Position numbers and translations under genes: made by a program. Of a DNA stretch of 64,000 nucleotides, positions 10,173 through 19,351 are shown in pieces (the first letter of the stretch is position 1; every line of letters begins with the position of its first letter). Origin of the DNA: Noviherbaspirillum massiliense JC206 (GTDB taxonomy: Bacteria > Pseudomonadota > Gammaproteobacteria > Burkholderiales > Burkholderiaceae_D); contig NZ_HE978634.1 of NCBI RefSeq assembly GCF_000312045.1, positions 2,745,875-2,809,874 of the forward strand, in the 5' to 3' direction. Under the pieces are notes generated by a model that saw nothing but the letters and a program-made list of their open reading frames with translations, was not told the origin of the DNA and ran no database searches.

Positions 10173-10775
10173 TTATCCTATTCGTGAGGCCTTCAACAAT
10201 CGGGACAAGTCTTTCTTGATCTTGTTGGGATCGGCATCTTTGGGGAACCGCATCATCAGATTGCCAAGAGGGTCGATCATGTAGATATGGTCGGACTGGC
10301 GCGTGTCAACCTCTGCCGGGAGCCAGTTCTTCAGCTTGTGCGGCTGCGCACGGAGCATATGGGTGCCGTCATATTCCCGCATGAGCAGCGTATCCAATGG
10401 TTTATCGTCCGTGATCAGCCAAACGCGCTCGATGCGATCCATGTCCTTGCCCTGGGCGAGGCGCAACTGGCGCATGTCATACAACTTCTTGCGGCACGCT
10501 TCCGGACAGTCGGCATCACTCACCATCAGCATCACCCACTTGCCGCGATAGGCATCGAGCGTGACCGGTATTCCATCGAGCAGGTGCAAACCAAGTGCCG
10601 GCACGGGATAGCTGCGCGGGTCGAGCAGCGTGCCATAGTTGGTGCGCCCCTGCGGCTTGACGACATAGTAGGCGAAGTACGAGGCGAGGACCGGTGCGGC
10701 GCAGACTGCGAGCACCGCGAAGAGTTTCCAGCGTCCCTGACTGCGCTGATTGCTAGCTTGCCTGTTTGCTTCCAC
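10173..10775 (-). CDS. Membrane-anchored Sco-like cytochrome oxidase assembly protein
   Basis: A 200-residue protein with one N-terminal membrane helix (about residues 16-36) followed by a thioredoxin-like domain. It carries a CxxxC pair (DADCPEACRKKL), as in Sco proteins, and a conserved tail IYMIDPLGNLMMRFPKDADP. I start it at the GTG at 10775, which overlaps the SURF1 gene by 23 bp as is usual in this operon. The open frame to 11042 lies inside SURF1 and is unlikely to be used. I infer a role in oxidase copper or thiol handling; a second Sco lies three genes downstream. Confidence 0.85.
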   Translation of the reverse strand: MEANRQASNQRSQGRWKLFAVLAVCAAPVLASYFAYYVVKPQGRTNYGTLLDPRSYPVPALGLHLLDGIPVTLDAYRGKWVMLMVSDADCPEACRKKLYDMRQLRLAQGKDMDRIERVWLITDDKPLDTLLMREYDGTHMLRAQPHKLKNWLPAEVDTRQSDHIYMIDPLGNLMMRFPKDADPNKIKKDLSRLLKASRIG

Positions 10776-11475
10776 GACGTAATCCTGTAACCATGAAAAA
10801 TATGAGTGCCATTGCCGAAAGTGCATACCACTGGAAGGCATAACCCTTGTGCTTGTCGACGCCGCTCGATGGCCGTGGCCAGTCGCGTACCAGTCCGTCC
10901 CCGGTATCGCTGGTCTGCTCGACGAAATATGGCTGCACGGGCAATCCACTGGCCTGTGTGAATTGTGCGATCTCGACATTCTGCAGGATTGCGCCCGGTT
11001 GCAGCGGCAGCGGTGTTCCGAGTTGAAGTACGTGGCTGGCATTGCGCCGGACCATGCCTTCGATGTCGATCGGATCGCCCGGCGTCTTCAAGTCGGGCAG
11101 TTTGGTGCGATCGGCAATGTCGCGCTTGAACCATCCGCGCATGACCAGAACATATTTGCTCGTGCCGTCAATCCTGAATGGCGTAAGCACGTAGAAGCCC
11201 GGCACACCCTGGTAGGGACGATTATCCAGATAGATGCTCCAGCGCGGGAGGAATTCTCCCTTGAGGTGCACGCGCCGATACTCTGCCTCTTCCACGCCCG
11301 GCGTCACCCGGTTCAAGTCCAGAGGCGGGGCGGATTCGCGCTCGAGCAGCTTCTGTTCGATCGCCTCTTTTTCCGCTGCGCGGCGGGTTTGCCAATTCCC
11401 CAGCAGGATGCCAATCGTGATCGCGATGGAGCAAGCAATGAACGGCATCCATCTAAAACGGAATTTGATTGGCAT
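10753..11475 (-). CDS. SURF1 family cytochrome oxidase biogenesis protein
   Basis: Inner-membrane assembly factor for the heme A site of subunit I. It has 240 residues with the SURF1 topology: a helix near residues 11-30, a large periplasmic domain with YQGVPGFYVLTPFRIDG and YVLVMRGWFKRD, and a second helix near 215-233. It is the first gene of the minus-strand maturation run and is divergent from the small twin-helix protein at 11568. Confidence 0.94.
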   Translation of the reverse strand: MPIKFRFRWMPFIACSIAITIGILLGNWQTRRAAEKEAIEQKLLERESAPPLDLNRVTPGVEEAEYRRVHLKGEFLPRWSIYLDNRPYQGVPGFYVLTPFRIDGTSKYVLVMRGWFKRDIADRTKLPDLKTPGDPIDIEGMVRRNASHVLQLGTPLPLQPGAILQNVEIAQFTQASGLPVQPYFVEQTSDTGDGLVRDWPRPSSGVDKHKGYAFQWYALSAMALIFFMVTGLRRGSKQAS

Positions 11476-11567
11476 TACAATATCACTCTGTCTTTCATGC
11501 CCCTGTTAATCCTCTCTCCTGCAGCGTTCCAGCCGGCGCGCGACGCACGGACAGCTTTCAATCCATC

Positions 11568-11768
11568 ATGAAAATTCTTGTCGCCATCGCTTTCGTCCTG
11601 ATATTGAGCAGTCTTGGATCTGCACTGTTTTTTTTAATGAAAGACAAAGGGAAAAGCAACCGGACCGTCAAAGCACTCGCACTGCGCGTCGGCTTTTCCA
11701 TTGCACTGTTCGTGCTGCTGCTGATCGCTTATTCGCTGGGTTGGATTGAGCCTACCGGGATTCGATAA
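11568..11768 (+). CDS. Small twin-transmembrane protein (DUF2909 type)
   Basis: A 66-residue protein starting MKILVAIAFVLILSSLGSAL. Two hydrophobic helices (about 3-24 and 41-59) are joined by a short basic loop, MKDKGKSNRTVK. Proteins of this type are regularly found inside cytochrome oxidase loci of betaproteobacteria; function unknown. The in-frame extension back to 11469 lies in the SURF1 promoter region and lacks coding character. It is convergent with ctaE, separated by a terminator. Confidence 0.8.
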   Translation: MKILVAIAFVLILSSLGSALFFLMKDKGKSNRTVKALALRVGFSIALFVLLLIAYSLGWIEPTGIR

Positions 11769-11795
11769 ACCTGCGGGTTTCATGCCTACCCAGTA

Positions 11796-11828
11796 AAAAA
11801 GCCGCACCAAGGTGCGGCTCTTCTTTTT
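11796..11828. terminator. Bidirectional intrinsic terminator
   Basis: Stem GCCGCACC / GGTGCGGC (11801-11808 and 11811-11818) is preceded by a run of six A and followed by TCTTCTTTTT. It lies between the convergent twin-helix gene and ctaE. Confidence 0.8.
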
Positions 11829-11850
11829 GCCCAGACTATCCGCAGGACAG

Positions 11851-12708
11851 TTACAGCCAGTAAACCACCACATAGAGGCCAAGCCATACGACGTCCACAA
11901 AGTGCCAGTACCATGCGGCGCCTTCGAAGGCGAAGTGATGTTCGGGGGTAAAGTGTCCTTTCAGCACGCGGACCAGCACCACGGCCAGCATGATAGCACC
12001 CATCGTGACGTGGAATCCGTGGAATCCGGTCAACATGAAGAAAGTCGAACCATAGATGCCGGAAGTCAGCTTCAGGTTCAATTCCGTATAGGCATGGATA
12101 TATTCAAAAGCCTGGAAACCCATGAACACGGCGCCAAGCACGATGGTGGCAAACAGCCAGAATGCCGTCTTGCTTCGCTGGCCTGCGCGCAGTGCATGGT
12201 GAGCAATTGTCAACGTCACACCCGAAGTCAGCAGCAACGCAGTGTTGATGGTCGGGATGGGGAATGGGCCCATCTTGGTGAAAGGCTGGATAGTGCCTGC
12301 CGGTGTATTGCCCCATTGCCCGGTGAAGTCCGGCCACAGGATCTTGTAATCGAGGCTGGCCAGATCAGGCAGCGTAATCGTGCGTGCATAAAACAGGGCG
12401 CCGAAAAATCCGGCGAAGAACATGACTTCGGAGAAGATGAACCAGCTCATGCTCCAGCGATAGGAAACGTCGATGCGGTTGCTGTACAAGCCGCCTTCGG
12501 ATTCCCTGATCGCATCGCCAAACCAGCGATACAGCACGACCAGGAGTGCAAGAATGCCAGCAATATTGGCCACCGGCCCCCAGCTGACGCTGTTGACCCA
12601 TGCGGCGGCTCCTGCCATCGTCAAGAGCAGCGATGCACCTGCAAGTACCGGCCACCTGGAGGGGCCGGGTATGAAGTAATAAGGCGCATTTCCATGCTGA
12701 GAACTCAT
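11851..12708 (-). CDS. ctaE: Cytochrome c oxidase subunit III
   Basis: Subunit III of the aa3 oxidase, 285 residues with seven hydrophobic helices. Typical segments are visible: SWFIFSEVMFFAGFFGALFY, the TSGVTLTIAHHALRAGQ helix and GFHGFHVTMGAIML. I start at the ATG at 12708 (MSSQHGNAPYYFIPGPS), which has GGGAG seven to eleven bases upstream; the open frame has another ATG at 12726 without a site. It lies last in the ctaC-D-G-E run. Confidence 0.95.
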   Translation of the reverse strand: MSSQHGNAPYYFIPGPSRWPVLAGASLLLTMAGAAAWVNSVSWGPVANIAGILALLVVLYRWFGDAIRESEGGLYSNRIDVSYRWSMSWFIFSEVMFFAGFFGALFYARTITLPDLASLDYKILWPDFTGQWGNTPAGTIQPFTKMGPFPIPTINTALLLTSGVTLTIAHHALRAGQRSKTAFWLFATIVLGAVFMGFQAFEYIHAYTELNLKLTSGIYGSTFFMLTGFHGFHVTMGAIMLAVVLVRVLKGHFTPEHHFAFEGAAWYWHFVDVVWLGLYVVVYWL

Positions 12709-12737
12709 GTCCATCTCCCAATGCAAATTTTAAATAG

Positions 12738-12953
12738 TTACTTCGCAACCACGCTTTTTACGATCAACAGCAGGATCCCGATAAAGATCACCGCGCCAAT
12801 AATCCCCGCAATAATCACGTGGACCGGATTCAATTGCGCCGCGTCCTGCTCGTAGTGGCTTTTCTTCCGCACCCCGAAGAACGACCAGAATACCGCCTTG
12901 ACAGTTGCCCAGAAGGACGACTTGCGAGTCACGACCTTTTTCAGATCATCCAT
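12738..12953 (-). CDS. DUF2970 family small membrane protein
   Basis: A 71-residue protein beginning MDDLKKVVTRKSSFWATVKAV with a single C-terminal membrane helix (about 47-68). The motif AVFWSFFGVRKKS with a downstream helix is characteristic of DUF2970, a family usually found between ctaG and ctaE. Function unknown; the location argues for oxidase assembly. The open frame extends upstream into ctaG, but that portion is not coding. Confidence 0.85.
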   Translation of the reverse strand: MDDLKKVVTRKSSFWATVKAVFWSFFGVRKKSHYEQDAAQLNPVHVIIAGIIGAVIFIGILLLIVKSVVAK

Positions 12954-12964
12954 ACGCCCCCCTG

Positions 12965-13534
12965 TCAGCCTGCTTTCCCGCCTGTCCCGCCAACCTCGAA
13001 AAAGGTGTAGGACAGAGTAATCGTCTTCACATCCTTGGGCAGAGCCGGGTCGATGTAAAACACGACCGGCATCTGCTTTGCCTGATTTGGTCCGAGCGTC
13101 TGCTGCTGAAAGCAGAAGCACTCCATCTTCTTGAAGTGGGCCGCTGCCTGCTGCGGCGCGTAGCTTGGAATCGCTTGCGCGTCGATGCTGCGCGGCTGCG
13201 TGTTCACAACTTCATAGACCACTTGCGCCATTTCCCCCGGATGCACCTGCATGCTGGAAACCGTCGGCCGGAAACGCCAGGGACCTTGGGAATTCGCATC
13301 AAACTCGATGGTGATGGTACGGGTCTTGTCGACCTGCGTATTGGCGACACCGTCGAGCTTGACATCCTTCGTTGACAGGACGTTGATGCCAGTGATTTCA
13401 CAAATCTTTTTATAGACTGGCACCAGCGCATAGCCGAAGCCAAACATCATCACCGCAATCACCAGCAACTTGCCGAGCATGTGCGTGTTCAGCTTGCGGG
13501 CCTGTCCTGCGCTGCCTTGATTCCTTGTTTCCAT
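12965..13534 (-). CDS. ctaG: Cytochrome c oxidase assembly protein CtaG (Cox11)
   Basis: Periplasmic, membrane-anchored copper chaperone that delivers CuB to subunit I. It has 189 residues with one N-terminal helix (about 19-39). The copper-binding CFCF motif is in KKMECFCFQQQTLGPN, and the Cox11 tail PALPKDVKTITLSYTFFEV is present. Its ATG follows the stop codon of the 35-residue small protein without a gap (TAAATG). Confidence 0.96.
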   Translation of the reverse strand: METRNQGSAGQARKLNTHMLGKLLVIAVMMFGFGYALVPVYKKICEITGINVLSTKDVKLDGVANTQVDKTRTITIEFDANSQGPWRFRPTVSSMQVHPGEMAQVVYEVVNTQPRSIDAQAIPSYAPQQAAAHFKKMECFCFQQQTLGPNQAKQMPVVFYIDPALPKDVKTITLSYTFFEVGGTGGKAG

Positions 13535-13642
13535 TTAGCCGAACCAAATCCGTTTGACGAACAGGCCTACAAAAAACGCCAGCGCGATTGACGCAAGGAT
13601 CAACGCGGTCTTCAGGTTATTCGGCTTTTTCTGCTGAGACAT
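13535..13642 (-). CDS. Cytochrome oxidase small assembly protein, 35 residues
   Basis: Read directly from the sequence: ATG at 13642 opens MSQQKKPNNLKTALILASIA, continues through a single hydrophobic helix (residues about 12-28) and ends VKRIWFG before TAA at 13535-13537. The stop abuts the ctaG ATG, so the two are translationally coupled. A short N-tail of QQKK type plus one helix in the ctaD-ctaG gap is a known arrangement in Burkholderiales oxidase operons. Easily missed because of its size. Confidence 0.85.
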   Translation of the reverse strand: MSQQKKPNNLKTALILASIALAFFVGLFVKRIWFG

Positions 13643-13675
13643 AGAGTAATCAGGCGAGCCCAGCCCGCCTTCTAG

Positions 13676-15271
13676 TTACTTCACCGTCGGCGGCACTTCA
13701 AACGTGTGGAAAGGTGCCGGGCTTGGCACGGTCCACTCCAGGCCTTCCGCGCCTTCCCAAGGCTTGGCCGCCGCTTTTTCACCGCCTTTGATGGCAGGCA
13801 GAATCACCGCGAACAGGAAATAAACCTGTGCTAGCCCAAAGCCGAGCGCACCGACCGAGGCAACCAGATTGAAGTCGGTGAACTGCGCCGGGTAGTCGGC
13901 ATAGCGGCGCGGCATGCCGGCCAACCCCAGGAAGTGCATGGGAAAGAAGGTAATGTTGAAGAAAATGAGCGATGCCCAGAAATGGATCTTGCCGCGGGTC
14001 TCGTTGTACATGAAGCCGGTCCATTTCGGTCCCCAGTAGTAGAAGCCCGCAAACAGCGCGAACAGCGAACCGGCCACCAGCACATAGTGGAAGTGGGCCA
14101 CGACGTAGTAGGTATCCTGCATCTGGATATCGATCGGCGCGACGGCCAGGATCAGGCCGGAAAAGCCGCCGATGGTGAACACGAAGATGAAGCCGATCGC
14201 AAACAGCATCGGGGTTTCAAAGGTCAGCGAGCCTTTCCACATCGTCGCGATCCAGTTGAAGATCTTCACGCCGGTCGGCACCGCAATCAGCATGGTGGCA
14301 TACATGAAAAACAGCTGGCCGGTGACGGGCATGCCGGTCGTGAACATGTGGTGCGCCCAGACGATGAAGGACAGGATCGCGATCGAAGCGGTCGCATACA
14401 CCATCGAGGCATAGCCAAACAGGGGCTTGCGGGAAAACGCCGGCACAATCTGCGAAATGATGCCGAACGCCGGCAGGATCATGATGTAGACCTCGGGGTG
14501 GCCGAAGAACCAGAAGATATGCTGGTACATCACCGGGTCGCCGCCGCCGGCCGCATTGAAGAAGGAAGTTCCGAAGTGACGGTCAGTCAGCGTCATGGTG
14601 ATGGCTCCTGCCAGCACGGGCATGACGGCGATCAGCAGGTAGGCGGTGATCAGCCAGGTCCAGCAGAACATCGGCATCTTCATCAGAGTCATGCCTGGTG
14701 CGCGCATGTTCAGGATCGTGGTGATGATGTTGATCGAACCCATGATCGAGGACGCGCCCATGATGTGGACGGCAAAAATCGCCATGTCATGGCCCATGCC
14801 CATCTGTGTCGACAGCGGCGCATACATGGTCCAGCCAGCCGCCGTCGCGCCACCCGGCACGAAGAAGGAGCCGACCAGCAGCAGCGCTGCGGGAGGCAAC
14901 AGCCAGAACGAGAAATTGTTCATCCGGGCAAAAGCCATGTCGGATGCACCAATCTGCAAGGGAATCATCCAGTTGGCGAAGCCGACGAAGGCGGGCATGA
15001 TCGCACCGAACACCATGACCAGGCCATGCATGGTGGTCAGCTGGTTGAAAAATTCCGGGCGAAACAGTTGCAGGCCCGGCTGGAACAGTTCGGCACGGAT
15101 CAGCAATGCCAGTACGCCCCCAGACAGCAGCATGGCGAAGGAAAACCACAGGTACAGGGTGCCGATGTCCTTGTGGTTGGTCGCGAACAGCCAGCGCTGC
15201 CAACCGTGCGGATGATCGTGCGCGTGGTCATGAGAATGATCGTGTACGTGATCGACTGCGGTGGTGCTCAT
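13676..15271 (-). CDS. ctaD: Cytochrome c oxidase subunit I
   Basis: Catalytic subunit of the aa3 oxidase, carrying heme a and the heme a3-CuB centre; 531 residues, twelve helices. Visible: [16 protein letters not shown], the Cu-ligand region [28 protein letters not shown] and [15 protein letters not shown] (a3/a ligands). The N-terminus is His/Asp-rich ([16 protein letters not shown], residues 8-23) and may bind metal. A Shine-Dalgarno AGGAG precedes the ATG. It follows ctaC by 19 bp. Confidence 0.98.
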   Translation of the reverse strand: MSTTAVDHVHDHSHDHAHDHPHGWQRWLFATNHKDIGTLYLWFSFAMLLSGGVLALLIRAELFQPGLQLFRPEFFNQLTTMHGLVMVFGAIMPAFVGFANWMIPLQIGASDMAFARMNNFSFWLLPPAALLLVGSFFVPGGATAAGWTMYAPLSTQMGMGHDMAIFAVHIMGASSIMGSINIITTILNMRAPGMTLMKMPMFCWTWLITAYLLIAVMPVLAGAITMTLTDRHFGTSFFNAAGGGDPVMYQHIFWFFGHPEVYIMILPAFGIISQIVPAFSRKPLFGYASMVYATASIAILSFIVWAHHMFTTGMPVTGQLFFMYATMLIAVPTGVKIFNWIATMWKGSLTFETPMLFAIGFIFVFTIGGFSGLILAVAPIDIQMQDTYYVVAHFHYVLVAGSLFALFAGFYYWGPKWTGFMYNETRGKIHFWASLIFFNITFFPMHFLGLAGMPRRYADYPAQFTDFNLVASVGALGFGLAQVYFLFAVILPAIKGGEKAAAKPWEGAEGLEWTVPSPAPFHTFEVPPTVK

Positions 15272-15290
15272 ATCAATCTCCTAAATTCAA

Positions 15291-16448
15291 TTACTTGCGC
15301 GCAGCCAGCACTTCAGCCGGTTGAACAATGTTTTCCTGAGCCTTGTTGGACCAGTTGTTCCGGGTATAGGTGATCACGGACGCGATCTCGGTATCCGACA
15401 ACACTCCTTTCCAAGGCGGCATGCCGCCCTTGCCGTTCAACACGATATTGATTTGCCCAGCTTTCGGGCCGTTGACGATCTGAGAACCGTCGAGCGCGGG
15501 GAAGGCACCGGGCACGCCTTTGCCGTTTGCCTGATGGCAGGCGACGCAGTTTGCCGCATAAACCTTTTCACCGCGCTGCTTCAACTCGTCAATGGTCCAT
15601 GTCTTGTTGGGATCGTCGGCCTGAGCAGCCATTTCCTTCTTCTTGCCGTCGACCCACTTCTTGTAATCCTCTTCGGACACGACATTGACCACGATAGGCA
15701 TGAAGGCATGGTCCTTGCCACACAACTCGACGCAGTTACCGCGATAAGTGCCGATTTTTTCAGCCTTGAACCAAGCATCGCGCACGAAGCCCGGGATCGC
15801 ATCCTGCTTTACGCCGAATGCCGGGATGGTCCAGGAATGGATCACGTCATTGGCGGTGGTCACGATACGGATTTTCTTGTTTACCGGCACGACGACGGGA
15901 TTGTCGACCTCGATCAGGTAATTGACGTTCTTTTCTGCCGTACCGTCAATCTGGTCGCGCGGCGTGGACAAGGCCGACAGGAAGGAAATACCCTCGCCCT
16001 CACCCTTCAGGTAATCATAGCCCCACTTCCACTGCATGCCGGTAACCTTGATGGTGATATCGGCATTCGATGTGTCCTTCATCGCTACCATCGTCTTGGT
16101 AGCGGGCAGTGCCATTCCGATCACGATCAGGAACGGAATGATGGTCCAGGCGATTTCGACTGCGGTGCTTTCATGGAAGGTTGCCGGCCTGTGCCCGACC
16201 GACTTGCGGTGCTTGACGATGGAATAGAACATCACGCCGAAGACGGCGATGAAAATCGCCAGGCAGATCACCAGCATCAGGTTGTGCAGCGAATAAATCT
16301 CTTCCGCAATTCTTGTCACTGGCGGCTGAAAGTTCAGCTCGCGCACTGCCGGCCCGCCCGGGCTATCGACCACCGCCCAGGACGGCATGCCTGCCGCCAG
16401 GAGCGACGCACCGATTATCAAAGATTGAAGGCGCTTCGCAAGTTTCAT
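15291..16448 (-). CDS. ctaC: Cytochrome c oxidase subunit II with fused cytochrome c domain
   Basis: Electron entry subunit, 385 residues. A signal peptide and two helices are followed by the cupredoxin domain with the CuA motif CVELCGKDHAFM (about 238-249). A C-terminal class I cytochrome c domain follows with heme motif CVACH (about 298-302). This caa3-type fusion is common in betaproteobacteria. It is the first gene of the structural run; a 626-bp gene-free region precedes it. GGGGA lies just ahead of the ATG. Confidence 0.97.
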   Translation of the reverse strand: MKLAKRLQSLIIGASLLAAGMPSWAVVDSPGGPAVRELNFQPPVTRIAEEIYSLHNLMLVICLAIFIAVFGVMFYSIVKHRKSVGHRPATFHESTAVEIAWTIIPFLIVIGMALPATKTMVAMKDTSNADITIKVTGMQWKWGYDYLKGEGEGISFLSALSTPRDQIDGTAEKNVNYLIEVDNPVVVPVNKKIRIVTTANDVIHSWTIPAFGVKQDAIPGFVRDAWFKAEKIGTYRGNCVELCGKDHAFMPIVVNVVSEEDYKKWVDGKKKEMAAQADDPNKTWTIDELKQRGEKVYAANCVACHQANGKGVPGAFPALDGSQIVNGPKAGQINIVLNGKGGMPPWKGVLSDTEIASVITYTRNNWSNKAQENIVQPAEVLAARK

Positions 16449-17074
16449 AGTTTCCCCAAAAGCCCAAATTAGAATTCTGTCTAGCTACCCGACATCAGCG
16501 CGCCGCAAGTTGCGGACCAGCGCCCGCCTTCTCCATTCCGCCCAATACCGCCCGGCTTCCGCTCGTGCGTCGCGGGATTCAAGGCCGCTCAACCGCTGGA
16601 CGAAACAGGCAACGTGAACGTATCCGCCTGTACTGCCGGACTTGCCCGGCCCGGATCAACTTCTCCAGCTCACAGCACTCGAACTGCACAATGCGCTCCC
16701 GGTCACTCGCATGTAGACGCAAAACAAGAAGGCAAACAGCGGATACCCAAGAACACCATGCAAAAGGCCGCGCAGACGCACATCAATTACCGCGGAGTGA
16801 TCAAGGAATTCCGGCCAAAAATTCACTCCAGCTCGGCCATACTGCTTCGCCTGAACGCCTTGAACGACCAATGCCAGCATCGCGCAAAACTTGGGAAGTA
16901 TAAGTCCGAAGTGGTTTTATTATCAAGCATAAAAACATAGCAACAACCGTTAAAACACACACCTTCCAACGACCTCGCAACTACGCCTTCCCTCACCCGA
17001 GGTTGATGTTTTGATCATTGCGGCTTCCCTCGATATTGCGCTCGCTGCGGTGATGAATGCGCTGCGGGAAGTTG
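16449..17074. other. Gene-free region upstream of ctaC with a candidate minus-strand promoter
   Basis: No convincing coding frame in 626 bp. On the minus strand TTGTTG (16941-16946), an 18-bp spacer and TAATAA (16917-16922), preceded by TG in extended -10 position, could start a ctaC transcript with a leader of roughly 460 bases. Several short frames on both strands lack Shine-Dalgarno sites and recognisable domains. The region holds the probable control elements of the oxidase operon. Confidence 0.4.
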
Positions 17075-18019
17075 TCATTTCCTGCGCAAGTCGAGTCGGA
17101 CAATGGCCTCGCCGCGCGAAGTGACTTTGGGCACCGGACGAAATGCATGGCCGTAGATGATTTCAAATGTCAAAGGTATTGTTCCATCGTCACGACGCCG
17201 CCTTTCCAGATCGGCAAGAACCTGCTTCCATCCATGGCGCCCGAACAGCCCGGCTCGGCGGTTTGCCAATGGATTACCGCCCCATGCCCGCACATCGGAC
17301 ATCAGTTTGGCGACCGTTTCGTAGGTAACGGTAATGGTTTCCATGTCCATCACCGGGGTCGAAAAACCTGCATGGACCAGCATGTCGCCAAAATCATGCA
17401 TGTCGACAAAGGGTAACGTATGCGGAGCGGCATCAGCCCTGCCGAAAGCCTCGCGCAATTCTTTGAATGTATCGGGACCGAAGCAGGAAAACATCAGGAG
17501 GCCATCCACCCGCAGCACGCGCCGCCATTCCTCAAATACCCGGTCCGGCTGCGGATGCCAATGCAATGCGAGGTTGGACCAGATCATGTCTATGGCATTC
17601 ACCCCAAACGGCAAGCGCGCGAAGTCTCCACAGATCAGTCCGGCATTACCGGCATTTCCTCCGCCCAGCTTGGCTGGCAGCCATTTGCCGAAAAGGCGGT
17701 TCATTGATGAGGAGGCTGCGTTCCGCGCTGCGCGCGCCGCTGTCAGCATCGGCAGCGAAGCATCGAGTCCGATTACCTGTGCTTCGGGAAAGTTATCCTG
17801 CAGTATCGACAGGTCCGATCCTTCACCACAACCAGCATCCAGTACTTGCTTCGGATTGATTTTTATCAGGGCAAGGCGCTCATGCATGCGTCCGGCGATT
17901 TCCCTGCGCAAGAAATTTGATTCGGCAGTATTCGCCGGCACGGCAAACAGCTCGCGCACTCGCTGCATGTCGATCGGTGCGCTTTGCGGAACGTTGTCTG
18001 GGGAAGAGGAAGAAGGCAC
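17075..18019 (-). CDS. BioC-like class I SAM-dependent methyltransferase
   Basis: A 314-residue cytosolic methyltransferase. Motif I is VLDAGCGEGSDLSIL (about 61-75), followed by GLDASLPML and MIWSNLALHWHPQPDRVFEEWRRVLRVDGLLMFSCFGPDT. The WSNLALHW segment resembles BioC, malonyl-ACP O-methyltransferase of biotin synthesis. No bio genes are adjacent, so the exact substrate is an inference; a general methyltransferase is the alternative. It is divergent from the ComF-type gene. Confidence 0.75.
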   Translation of the reverse strand: MPSSSSPDNVPQSAPIDMQRVRELFAVPANTAESNFLRREIAGRMHERLALIKINPKQVLDAGCGEGSDLSILQDNFPEAQVIGLDASLPMLTAARAARNAASSSMNRLFGKWLPAKLGGGNAGNAGLICGDFARLPFGVNAIDMIWSNLALHWHPQPDRVFEEWRRVLRVDGLLMFSCFGPDTFKELREAFGRADAAPHTLPFVDMHDFGDMLVHAGFSTPVMDMETITVTYETVAKLMSDVRAWGGNPLANRRAGLFGRHGWKQVLADLERRRRDDGTIPLTFEIIYGHAFRPVPKVTSRGEAIVRLDLRRK

Positions 18020-18086
18020 GAAGAAACCGGGGAAATGCAGTGAGATAATGCTCGCCAGTTTACACTGTTGAGGATTTCATTGTCCG

Positions 18087-18827
18087 ATGTTCTCGCGCTT
18101 GTCCCACTGGTCCCAGCATAGCCTGACTCGACTGCATGCAGCCCTGCCGTCGTCCTGCGCATTATGCGGAAGCAATGGTCGCGAGGCCATGTGCAGCGAC
18201 TGCCGGGCGCAATTCTTCAGCCACCTCCCTGCCCGCTGTGGACAATGTGCGGCGCCACTTGCCTCAGGCAGCACTGCCGTGAAATGTGGAGAATGTCTCA
18301 GGAATCCGCCGGCGTTCGATGCGACTGTCGTAGCCGCCGATTATGTACCGCCGCTGGATCATCTGGTGCTGGCTTTGAAGTTTGGCAACCGGCTGGCCTT
18401 GGCACCGCTATGCGCCAGTTTGTTGCGCCACGCCCTGCAGCGCGGTCCCGGAGTTCCGCTGCCGGAAGTATTGACTGCGGTACCTCTGGGAGCGCAACGA
18501 CTCCGGGAACGCGGCTTCAACCAGTCACTGGAAATCGGAAAGCCGCTATCACGAGAGCTCGGCATCCGCCTCGATGCGCGCCTCGTGTTCCGTCAACGAG
18601 AGACCCAGGCGCAGTCGCTGCTGCCTCCGGATGAACGACGTAAAAATATGCGCAACGCCTTCATGGTCCATGGCGATGCGATCGACTGGGTTCGCGGCCG
18701 GCACATTGGCGTGGTCGACGATGTCATCACCACTGGCGAAACGCTGGGCGAACTGGCCGCGACCCTCAAGCGCTTTGGCGCGACGCGCGTCACCAACCTC
18801 GTATTCGCGCGTGCCTTGCAAAAGTAA
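18087..18827 (+). CDS. ComF family phosphoribosyltransferase-like protein
   Basis: A 246-residue protein with an N-terminal zinc-ribbon-like cysteine set (CALCGSNGREAMCSDC, CGQCAAP, KCGECL) and a C-terminal PRTase fold. The PRPP loop VVDDVITTGETL is at about 209-220. Related ComF/GntX proteins act in DNA uptake or use of DNA as nutrient, but the reaction is unsettled. It is followed after 12 bp by trmL and probably forms an operon with it. Confidence 0.88.
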   Translation: MFSRLSHWSQHSLTRLHAALPSSCALCGSNGREAMCSDCRAQFFSHLPARCGQCAAPLASGSTAVKCGECLRNPPAFDATVVAADYVPPLDHLVLALKFGNRLALAPLCASLLRHALQRGPGVPLPEVLTAVPLGAQRLRERGFNQSLEIGKPLSRELGIRLDARLVFRQRETQAQSLLPPDERRKNMRNAFMVHGDAIDWVRGRHIGVVDDVITTGETLGELAATLKRFGATRVTNLVFARALQK

Positions 18828-18839
18828 AAGGAGCAGAAC

Positions 18840-19310
18840 TTGTTTCATGTAGTGCTGGTTGAACCCGAGATTCCGCCGAACACCGGCAACATCATTCGCT
18901 TGTGCGCCAATACCGGCGCACAATTGCATCTCGTCGAACCGCTCGGGTTTCCTCTTGACGATGCAAAGATGCGCCGGGCCGGACTCGATTATCATGAATA
19001 CGCCCGCATGAAAGTGCATAGCAACTGGGATGCCTTCATCGCGAGCGAAGCCCCGGACCGGTTGCGGATGTTTGCACTGACCACGCATGGCTCGGCGCCG
19101 TTCGCCGAGGCTGTGTTCCAGCCTGGCGATTTCTTCGTCTTCGGCTCGGAAACCAGGGGGCTGGCGCCGGAACTGCGCGAATCCTTCGCCCCCACGCAGC
19201 GTATCCGCCTGCCCATGCGGCCGGGTAACCGCAGCCTCAACCTGTCCAATACGGTGGCGGTAGTGGTGTACGAAGCCTGGCGCCAGAACGGATTTGCAGG
19301 CGGCAGCTGA
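18840..19310 (+). CDS. trmL: tRNA (cytidine/uridine-34 2'-O)-methyltransferase TrmL
   Basis: SPOUT-family enzyme methylating the wobble ribose of certain leucine tRNAs; 156 residues, the normal family length. Seen: EPEIPPNTGNIIRLCANTG at the start, FGSETRGL, and the knot region RLPMRPGNRSLNLSNTVAV. The start codon is TTG at 18840, supported by AAAAGGAG seven bases upstream and by homology starting at FHVVLVEPEIPPN. Confidence 0.94.
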   Translation: MFHVVLVEPEIPPNTGNIIRLCANTGAQLHLVEPLGFPLDDAKMRRAGLDYHEYARMKVHSNWDAFIASEAPDRLRMFALTTHGSAPFAEAVFQPGDFFVFGSETRGLAPELRESFAPTQRIRLPMRPGNRSLNLSNTVAVVVYEAWRQNGFAGGS

Positions 19311-19351
19311 ACGCTTGCCCATCTTCTTTCAACTGACTTCAAAGGACCATC

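Noticed and set aside
13934-15373. Plus-strand open frame of 479 codons
   Set aside because: Antisense to ctaD; composition unlike a real protein.
16656-16880. Minus-strand 74-codon frame with a hydrophobic stretch upstream of ctaC
   Set aside because: No Shine-Dalgarno, no family resemblance, and mixed composition; kept only as part of the gene-free region.
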